From the NCBI RefSeq assembly GCF_963924675.1, contig NC_089226.1, positions 40,503,124 to 40,567,123 of the forward strand: a DNA stretch of 64,000 nt, in the 5' to 3' direction. The DNA comes from Phocoena phocoena (Eukaryota > Chordata > Mammalia > Artiodactyla > Phocoenidae). Shown here in pieces: positions 45,001 through 51,485 of this stretch (position 1 is its first letter; every line of letters begins with the position of its first letter). The notes beneath the pieces are model-generated. The model made no database searches. It was not told the origin of the DNA and was given only the letters and a program-made list of their open reading frames with translations. The translations under genes were made by a program, and so were the position numbers.

Positions 45001-45162
45001 TTATTTCTTATGCAGGAGGATAATTATTTCATAATAAGCTCTGAAATACCAAAGAAGAAGAATGTATATTTGGAACAAGAGGAATATACTGAAGAAGCTG
45101 CATTGCCTAAAAAGACAGCATCAAAATCCAAAAAACACTGGACAGAGGACAGAATGGCCTGA
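42025..45162 (+). CDS. TAF1D: TBP-associated factor, RNA polymerase I subunit D, complete
   Basis: TAF1D is a subunit of the SL1/TIF-IB complex (TBP with TAF1A-D), which recruits RNA polymerase I to rRNA gene promoters in the nucleolus. Coding exons: 42025-42083, 42852-43230, 44043-44218, 44564-44621 and 45016-45162 (TGA 45160-45162), 272 residues against 278 in human. All phases join. Features seen: a serine-rich N-terminal part; a very basic tract from FERFKKKKRKKRK into an AT-hook-like GRSRGRPKGRR; the conserved core FPFLESENG...PWRKILTFE; and an acidic C-terminal part (YLDDDGSISPIEES). The ATG exon starts at about 41920. An untranslated first exon ends at 40794 (GAG|GTAGGT). The gene continues as non-coding exons that host snoRNAs. 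No defect seen. Confidence 0.97.
43231..44042 (+). other. TAF1D intron 3, nothing recognised
   Basis: Donor GAG|GTGAGT at 43230 and acceptor TACATAG at 44042. Minus-strand open stretches here (43359-43574, 43755-43979) show no domain and cannot be supported. Confidence 0.5.
44457..44537 (-). repeat. Short L1 3'-end fragment
   Basis: 'tattggagtataattgctgtacaatggtatgttagtttctgc' is the L1 3' terminus in reverse, about 30 bases before TAF1D exon 5. Confidence 0.7.
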
Positions 45163-45749
45163 AAATAGATAGGATTATGACTACCAGACAAGGTAAACAG
45201 AATAGAGGAAAAGGAACTTTATAGAAAGAAAAGATGATGAATGTGAATACATATGCTAGCCTTATGATAAAAAAGAACCTTGTAAGAAAACAAAAAGAAT
45301 AAACATTTATAAAACTCCTGAAGTAGTAATTGTAAGAAAAATAATTAAAACAGTGAGATTATGTAGAAAAAACATTGAGGCTGTTACAGCAGATATAATC
45401 ACTTCCCCAAAAAATAAACGACATCCTACTGTTTTTGCATATGGTGGTGTATTTCTGGGTAAGAGAACTTAAAGGTGCCATTTGAGCTTTGAATCAAAGA
45501 AATAAGATTGTAATCCTGAAAAGAAAATCTTAGTTGCAATAACCACTAATGATTGACAGCAATAACCACTAATGATATTCTCCTTAGAGTACCTGGCAAC
45601 TCCATTTTTATTTTTTTCAGAGAAATTTAGTGTGAAATGCCTATTAATGTAATAAGAACTTAATATTTTCCTTTCCTAACTACCTATAATCATTTTCATC
45701 ACCACTGTATGTTGCAGATTATGCCACTCTATATACTTCATTTTACCAT

Positions 45750-45877
45750 AGCACTTGTGTTTGTTTTTGTTTAATTTGTGGACAAAGACTTCTAGACAGG
45801 TGCACAAATAAATCCTCTTTTGCAACCCAGAGCTCATTGTTCAGTATGAGTTTTGATACAGATAAGAAGGAACATGA
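45750..45877 (+). ncRNA. SNORA40: H/ACA snoRNA, SNORA40 by position
   Basis: Hairpin 1 is closed by GCACTTGT (45751-45758) pairing with ACAGGTGC. A hinge, ACAAATAA, follows as H box. Hairpin 2 opens with TCCTCTT and closes with AAGAAGGA, followed by ACA (45872-45874) and three bases. The acceptor of the next non-coding exon (CAG at 45931-45933) lies about 55 bases downstream, a usual spacing. The name rests on it being the most 5' of the snoRNAs in the TAF1D host, as SNORA40 is in human. H/ACA RNAs guide pseudouridylation with dyskerin, NHP2, NOP10 and GAR1. Confidence 0.72.
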
Positions 45878-45933
45878 TACCTAAGAGAGTCAAGTGATGG
45901 GGGTGTATTGATAAACATAAAGATTGCTTACAG

Positions 45934-46085
45934 GACTATAGAGCTGATAATTTCCCTCATATCTTAAGCTTTTAAATTATCAGCTGTAATGATTTAGTAC
46001 TCTAATTTTAACGTTGACATGAAACAAAGATGGCTTCTTTTTTTAGGCTTTTATCTTGGTCAGAGTGTCTGGATAATTTAAAAAG
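45934..46085 (+). other. TAF1D: Non-coding TAF1D host exon with inverted repeat
   Basis: The acceptor TTACAG ends at 45933. Possible donors are GTAATG at 45986 or the stronger AAG|GTATGT at 46085/46086. The exon contains a 12-bp perfect inverted repeat, AGCTGATAATTT (45942-45953) and its complement (45974-45985). Predicted from splice signals and from its place between SNORA40 and the next snoRNA. Confidence 0.45.
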
Positions 46086-46399
46086 GTATGTCTTATGCTT
46101 TAGGTGAGTTTGGGTACAATTTGTGTAAATGTGATAAATTGTGAGAATTTAAAACCTCCATAGGTTTCATTATTGAAAGGCATTTTTGCCAATTTTAAAT
46201 TTCTGTTCATAAGGTAATTTCAGAAAATGAATCTCAGGATTGACATGCTTTATAGTGACATTGTGCCAGTCTCACTTTGCTTGAATGAAAGGGTCCCAGA
46301 ACTATAAATTAGGCAGTTATAGTCAGAATCTTGGATATTCCTGCTTCAAGCGTACACAACATATTTTTAATCTCCCCGCACCCTTATACAATATATATA

Positions 46400-46597
46400 T
46401 TTTTTATTTGTACGCGGGCCTCTCACTGTTGTGGCCTCCTGTTGTGGAGCACAGGCTCCGGACGCGCAGGCTCAGCGGCCATGGCTCACGGGCCCAGCTG
46501 CTCCGCGGCATGTGGGATCTTCCCAGACCGGGGCACAAACCCGTGTCCCCTGCATCGGCAGGCGGACTCTCAACGACTGCACCACCAGGGAAGCCCT
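46400..46597 (-). repeat. CHR-2-type SINE (long form)
   Basis: GCGGGCCTCTCACTGTTGTG start, ending ACTGCACCACCAGGGAAGCCC, in a TAF1D non-coding intron. Confidence 0.9.
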
Positions 46598-46611
46598 ATA
46601 CAATATTTTTT

Positions 46612-47560
46612 AAAAGTTTATTGAAGTATAGTTGACCTACAATATTAGTTTCTGCTGTGCAGAGACTCAGTTATACATATATTTCTATTATGATTTATAA
46701 CAGGATATTGAATATAGTTCCCTGTGCTATGTAGTTAAGACCTTGTTTATCTGTACTTATGTATATAAGTAGTTTGCATCTGCTAATCCCAGACTCCCAG
46801 TCCATCCTTCCCCCACATCCCCCTCCTTGGCAACCACAAGTCTGTTCTCTATGTCTGAGGCTGTTTGTTTCATAGATGTGTTCATTTGTGTGGTTTTAGA
46901 TTCCACAAAGAAGTGATATGCTGTGGTATTTGTATTTCTATTTTTGATTTACTTTGCTTAGTATGATAATCTCTAGGTCCATCCATGTTGCTGCAGATGG
47001 CATTATTTCATGCTTTTTCATGGCCGAGTACTAATCCATTGTGTGTGTGTGTGTGTACCACATCTTTATCCGAGTAATAATCCACTGTGTGTGTGTACGT
47101 GTACGTACATACCACATCTTTATCCATCTCTTGATGGACATTTAGGTTGCTTCTGTGTCCTGGTTACTGTAAACAGCATTGCAATGCATGTATCCTCTCA
47201 AACCATGTTTTTCTCTGGATATATGCCCAGGAGTGGGATTGCTAGATCATATGGTAGCTCTATTTTCAGTTTGAGGAACTGCCGTACTGTTCTCCATACT
47301 GGCTGTACCAGTTTACATTCCCACCAACAGTGTAGGGGGGTGTTCCTTTTTCTCCAACACCCTCTCCAGCATGTATTTGTAGACTTTTTGATGATGGCCA
47401 TTCTTACTGGTGTGAGGTAGTACTTCATTATATTTACATTTCTAATAATCAGTAATGATCATTTTTTCATGTGCCTATGTGTATGCTTTCTTTGGAGAAA
47501 TGTCTGTTTAGGTCTTCTGCCAATTTTTTGATTGGGTAGTTTTTTTGTTATTGAATTGTA
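46612..47560 (-). mobile_element. L1 3' end (ORF2 end and 3' UTR)
   Basis: Reverse L1 terminus ('tttattgaagtatagttgacctacaatatt') and ORF2 end readable on the minus strand at 47198-47428 ([29 protein letters not shown]), with (TG)n at 47040 and a short internal duplication. Confidence 0.9.
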
Positions 47561-47949
47561 CTATCCAGTAGTTTTATTTTTATTTTTTAAATTTTCTGGC
47601 CATGGTGCTACTCTTTATATACTTAATTACATGTGGACTGAACGTGTTTACTAAACATGTCGTATGTTTTCAAGTTCTTCCTTCCCTTCAAATCTTGGTT
47701 TACCAGAATTTATGTTCTGCTATTAATTCACCCTCACGTGATGTGAAGAATCCCCAAATAACTTTTTTCTTGAAAACCTCATGGCCTAAATGAGATGAAA
47801 TGTTGCTCCTAAAGATTATTTTATTTAATGTTATGCATGTTAATATGCTGAATGATTTAATAATTACAATTTTGATTTAATCTGACCTTTGTTATTTAGA
47901 TTTGCAAAAGGGGTATATTTTTCATACACTTGTTTGGCCAGTGCATTCT

Positions 47950-48066
47950 TTTATTTTTGGCTGCACCGAGTGGATTGCAGATCTTAGTTCCCAGACCAGG
48001 GATCGAACCCGTGTCACCTGCAGTGGAAGCATTGGAGTCCTGACGGCTGTACGCCAGGGAAGTCCC
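47950..48066 (-). repeat. CHR-type SINE
   Basis: 'ttttggctgcaccgagtgg', CCAGACCAGGGATCGAACCC, ending GCCAGGGAAGTCCC. Confidence 0.85.
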
Positions 48067-48656
48067 TACAGTGTTTTTAATGAATGCATAATCTAAAATG
48101 AGGTAGAAGATTTAAAAGTATAATGCTAGAAATGACTACACAGGACACAAAATTTCATGAATCTGAATGATATAAAGTTTAATTAAATACACCCAATTTG
48201 TCTTCAACGATTCCCCAATGGTCAGAACTTTTTTTTTTTTGTATTTTTATAATTGATATCAACTAATGAGAAAATGCTTTATATAGTTCTTAAGGCAAAA
48301 ATTCAGTCAAAGTAAAAATTTTGCAGTAATCTGGGAATTGCATAGGCAAAATACATTGCAGTAATGAAGTTCTTAAAATCAAGCTTAAATTTATATGTGG
48401 AACTCTTCCTTTGTTTGGTTCATGTATAATAGCTAATAAGTACTTTGCATATTTTTACCTGTTAATATAACGCTATCTTTTCTAAGCATTGTAAAAATAT
48501 CTACCATGTGACTAATTCATGGGATGATTTCCTTAAATTTCTTAAAACATCCTTTGTGGTGTCTGTTACTGCACAGTTTTGAACTCATCTAAGAGACTGG
48601 AGCTCTTTCAAATAATTGTTCTCTTGTGGACTTGTTTATATTTTTTTAAAAGCAAG

Positions 48657-48787
48657 CAGTGGTTGAGGTCTATCCCGATGGGGCTTTTTCTGTAAACCTA
48701 CATCGTTGGAAACGCCTCATAGATTAACTGTGTGGTTTCCTTTACTCATAGAACTACCTGTTAGATCTGTGGGAAAGAACTACAAGA
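48657..48787 (+). ncRNA. SNORA18: H/ACA snoRNA, SNORA18 by position
   Basis: The first hairpin is closed by TTGAGG (48663-48668) with CCTCAT. H box AGATTA is at 48721-48726. The second hairpin is closed by GTGGTT with AACTAC, and ACA at 48782-48784 lies three bases from the 3' end. It sits 50 bases before a predicted exon acceptor at 48836. Order in the host gene matches human SNORA18; the exact name is inferred. Confidence 0.72.
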
Positions 48788-48836
48788 CAGAGCTGCCAAG
48801 TAAACTATGAAAAACCTAACGAACTTTTTATCTTAG

Positions 48837-48886
48837 GTATTGGCATATCCCAATGATCTGTACTGTTCTAGGGTGTGATGGCTTAG
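48837..48886 (+). other. TAF1D: Non-coding TAF1D host exon
   Basis: Acceptor TTTTTATCTTAG ends at 48836 and donor TTAG|GTAAGT follows 48886. This 50-nt exon separates the introns that carry the SNORA18-like and SNORD5-like RNAs. It has no coding meaning. Confidence 0.6.
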
Positions 48887-48942
48887 GTAAGTTTTAATCA
48901 GTGACAATGTAATTTGTGTGGGGGTAGTGGGGGGACCATTCC

Positions 48943-49017
48943 AGTTCAGATGATGAATTTAACCGTTCAACTGCTGAATGATACAGACATGAACTAAAAC
49001 TTAATTCTGATAGAGCT
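48943..49017 (+). ncRNA. SNORD5: C/D box snoRNA, SNORD5-like
   Basis: C box ATGATGA is at 48950-48956 and D box CTGA at 49007-49010. The terminal stem AGTTC (48943-48947) pairs with GAGCT (49013-49017). The guide before the internal D' region reads GTTCAACTGCT, complementary to the AGCAGTTGAAC segment of 28S rRNA. The partner RNA at 50337-50407 uses the same guide element. In human the SNORD5/SNORD6 pair, encoded in TAF1D, directs 2'-O-methylation of two 28S nucleotides two positions apart; which copy is which is inferred from order and D' offset. Confidence 0.78.
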
Positions 49018-49118
49018 GAGTATGCTTAATATCTAAATATTTTAAGTTATATATTGAGGTTTTAATTTTTAATCACATGAGTATGGTATCCATCTTTTAT
49101 TTGATATTTTATTTGCAG

Positions 49119-49154
49119 GAGTGAATATGATTTGAACCTAATACATTTTTAGAG
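49119..49154 (+). other. TAF1D: Non-coding TAF1D host exon
   Basis: Acceptor ATTTGCAG ends at 49118 and donor AGAG|GTAAGT follows 49154, giving a 36-nt exon between the SNORD5-like and SNORA8-like introns. A further small exon may lie at 49311-49341 (acceptor TTTACAG, donor CAC|GTAAAT). Confidence 0.55.
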
Positions 49155-49568
49155 GTAAGTGGAATATTTAATTTCTATTCAAATTGATTCAGAAGTTCTG
49201 AAAAGAATGTAAATTTTGAGTATAGCATTCCATTACTGTTGTGATTGCTAATTAGGTATAAAACAATTATCAGGATTTTGGCCAAAAATACTGCTGTAAT
49301 TGTGTTTACAGAATTGGAAAATGAAGAGACAGCACTGACACGTAAATATTTATAATCGGATAGTTTCCTGTGTAAGTTCTATAGGTATAGAGAGGGTAAA
49401 GGTAGCAATGGCTAGGTTTATAGTTTAAAATGGAGTTAATGTAGTTGTCTCATTGGAATGACAAATAAACATGTTATAAGAACTTAAATTTTTAGAGATG
49501 TGTGAAGATATTTCTCAGATACTAACATTACAAACTTGAGGTTGAGGGTTTTTTCTGGTTCAGTCATA

Positions 49569-49708
49569 ATTGCACTGCATGGTATCTGCATTCAGCAGTT
49601 TGTTCCTGCTGAGTGTTCAAAGGACAGTGCAATATAAATTCAGTATTTGGCATCGTTGGTTTTCTTGGCTTTGTGCATGTTAGACCTGGTATTTCTACTG
49701 ATACAGTA
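49569..49708 (+). ncRNA. SNORA8: H/ACA snoRNA, SNORA8 by position
   Basis: A clear two-hairpin layout. ATTGCACTG (49569-49577) pairs with CAGTGCAAT (49625-49633). H box ATATAA follows at 49632-49637. The second hairpin is closed by CAGTA with TACTG, and ACA at 49703-49705 ends three bases before the 3' end. The next exon acceptor is 65 bases downstream. The name follows the human order. Confidence 0.78.
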
Positions 49709-49773
49709 TTCCTGTAGTTTCTCACACTGTTCAGTTTGACAGTCTTCAGTAGTAACTAATACTATTTTTCTAG

Positions 49774-49820
49774 GGTGTCAAATTCAGAACCAGGCAGATC
49801 CGTCTCCTGACCCTAAACAT
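49774..49820 (+). other. TAF1D: Non-coding TAF1D host exon
   Basis: Acceptor TTTTTCTAG ends at 49773 and donor CAT|GTAAGG follows 49820. This 47-nt exon lies between the SNORA8-like and SNORA1-like introns. Confidence 0.6.
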
Positions 49821-49956
49821 GTAAGGATTTCTATTTCTGTTGCTTCTAGTAGCTTTCCTTTCATTGATAGCATTGTTAGCAAAACAGCAAAACTTCTACA
49901 CAAGTGCAGAAGTCTTTTGCACAGTGTATATACAAGCTTGAGAGAAATGTTTATAA

Positions 49957-50091
49957 AGCCTCATACAGTTGAAAATGGGCACTGTTGTTCACGGTGCCCA
50001 TAAATTGTTAATGTGGCTACATTGAGAACACAGGTTTTGCTTCCATCACTGTAATTTCATTGCGGTGGTGACAATGAGACCTGCAACATTT
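49957..50091 (+). ncRNA. SNORA1: H/ACA snoRNA, SNORA1 by position
   Basis: Hairpin 1 opens with AGCCTCAT (49957-49964), pairs with ATGTGGCT, and has an inner GGGCAC/GTGCCC stem. H box AGAACA is at 50025-50030. Hairpin 2 is closed by CAGGT with ACCTG, and ACA at 50086-50088 is followed by three bases. The RNA lies in an intron bounded by exons at 49774-49820 and 50194-50240. The name is by order in the human host gene. Confidence 0.8.
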
Positions 50092-50193
50092 TTTTGCTAG
50101 GCTCATGAGTAAAAATTGGATATAACAAGGCTTTTCAGTATTAGAAAAGATGAAGGGATAAATAGCAACATACTTGCTATATTTAATTTCTAG

Positions 50194-50240
50194 GGTCCTA
50201 AAGTAAATCACTTGAGGAAATTGGATCCTAAAGATTACAG
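50194..50240 (+). other. TAF1D: Non-coding TAF1D host exon
   Basis: Acceptor ATTTCTAG ends at 50193 and donor ACAG|GTATGA follows 50240; 47 nt between the SNORA1-like and SNORD6-like introns. Confidence 0.6.
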
Positions 50241-50336
50241 GTATGATTTTAATTTCATTTTTTCCCTTGTATTTAATGAAAAAGACTATGATGTTAAAAA
50301 GGCCATTAGTTGTTTTACTATTTACCAGTAATGTAT

Positions 50337-50407
50337 GATGTCATGATGATGGGCAAAATGTTCAACTGCTCTGAATGGGCTGAATGAAAATAGCCTTTCT
50401 GAACATC
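50337..50407 (+). ncRNA. SNORD6: C/D box snoRNA, SNORD6-like
   Basis: Complete C/D layout: terminal stem GATGT (50337-50341) with ACATC (50403-50407), C box ATGATGA at 50343-50349, D' box CTGA at 50371-50374 and D box CTGA at 50399-50402. The guide just before D' is GTTCAACTGCT, complementary to 28S rRNA AGCAGTTGAAC. By the D+5 rule it targets the G of AGCAG. It is the close partner of the RNA at 48943-49017. Confidence 0.82.
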
Positions 50408-50557
50408 CATCTTACATAAAGCTATGTTTTAAAACATGAAAGCTCTAAGATAAAAGTTGCCTGAAACATGCATGTTTGGAAACAATCAGCTAAATTTAGG
50501 TGTGAATGAAAATGGAACCTAATCAGTCCCAGTTGCCATCACAATCTTTTTCTGTAG

Positions 50558-50623
50558 GTGAAGAATTTTGAAGTGTGTCCATATTTGATTGGAGATCAAA
50601 GAAGCCTAACTAAAAGAATTGTG
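50558..50623 (+). other. TAF1D: Non-coding TAF1D host exon
   Basis: Acceptor TTTTTCTGTAG ends at 50557 and donor GTG|GTAAGT follows 50623; 66 nt between the SNORD6-like and SNORA32-like introns. Confidence 0.6.
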
Positions 50624-50671
50624 GTAAGTAATTATTTTTATTTTACCACACCAAAATTATCTGTCAGGCTT

Positions 50672-50795
50672 TAATGGTCATTACCAAGGCTTTTAGAATG
50701 CAGTTTCTCATTTGCTGTGGACATGACCATAAAAAAAGTTTTCCACTAGGTTTTATTTCTGCTACTTTGTAGCATTCAGCCTGTTGGGAACATTT
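50672..50795 (+). ncRNA. SNORA32: H/ACA snoRNA, SNORA32 by position
   Basis: Hairpin 1 is closed by ATGGTCAT (50674-50681) with ATGACCAT. The A-rich H box (ATAAAA) follows at 50729-50734. Hairpin 2 is closed by GTTTTCC with GGGAAC, and ACA at 50790-50792 is followed by TTT. The intron continues for about 270 bases after the snoRNA, longer than the spacer of its neighbours. The name is by order. Confidence 0.75.
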
Positions 50796-51064
50796 TATTA
50801 TGTACTTGTATTTCCATTGCCTAGGTCAGCACTGTTCCAGTATAAATAAGAACACAAGCCATTTTTTTCTAATTAGATTTTACAATACTGATACATGGGT
50901 AGTGACTATTATATTGAACAAGTGTGTGCCTAGATTGCTGGAGTTCTTTGTTTAATCCTGGGCTTTTAGTTTATTACATTACAGGTTGCCTGGTTACTAG
51001 AGGGGAGGCTGGCTTACATGAGCACCTCTGAAAATGGACCCTTATCTTTATATTTGTTATACAG

Positions 51065-51096
51065 GGCTGACTCACATGATAACTTCTTTTTGAAAG
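51065..51096 (+). other. TAF1D: Non-coding TAF1D host exon
   Basis: Acceptor TTATACAG ends at 51064 and donor AAAG|GTATGT follows 51096; a 32-nt exon between the SNORA32-like and SNORA25-like introns. Confidence 0.5.
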
Positions 51097-51149
51097 GTAT
51101 GTACACATTAAAAATAATTTTATAGGTCATTTCAAAGAGGGCTGATGGG

Positions 51150-51261
51150 ACCACATCCAGGAGCTCTTTACGCTGTGACCAAAGACTGAGTTCTCCACTG
51201 GATATAATAGTAACTTGATAGTGCTATGTTTTCCAGATGGAGATACAAGCTACTCATACCC
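51150..51261 (+). ncRNA. SNORA25: Possible H/ACA snoRNA, SNORA25 by position
   Basis: ATCCAG (51155-51160) pairs with CTGGAT (51198-51203), with GAGCTC/GAGTTCTC inside. A possible H box ATAATA is at 51204-51209. A second weaker hairpin runs from AGTA..TTG to CAA..TACT. The expected ACA box appears as ATA (51256-51258), a rare but known variant. The next exon acceptor is 66 bases downstream, fitting the cluster's spacing. The second stem is weak, so confidence is lower. Confidence 0.45.
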
Positions 51262-51327
51262 ATGATTAGTGATGTGGGAAAGTAAAAATAAATTTAAATA
51301 TCTTCCAACTTTTACTCTCTTCTTTAG

Positions 51328-51470
51328 GGCTATTTTATCTTGAAGATTTATGAGTTTGGAGGAACTAAGATGATTGGCAGTGGAAAGAATCAGAATGTGT
51401 GAAATTCCTTAAAAATTTATTGACTTAAATAACTTTGTGTTACACATAATAAAAAAACCCTTTACTTTAC
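51328..51470 (+). other. TAF1D: Last non-coding TAF1D exon and poly(A) signal
   Basis: Acceptor TTCTTTAG ends at 51327. An AATAAA poly(A) signal is at 51448-51453, so cleavage should fall near 51465-51480. This end runs into the 3' end of CEP295 on the other strand, whose stop codon is at 51486-51488. Confidence 0.6.
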
Positions 51471-51485
51471 ACTTTGTGTGGGAAG

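Noticed and set aside
48100..48640. Further H/ACA candidates upstream of the SNORA18-like RNA
   Set aside because: Short stems can be drawn but no consistent H box, second hairpin and ACA end; the segment between 45750 and 45877 fits the expected extra snoRNA much better.
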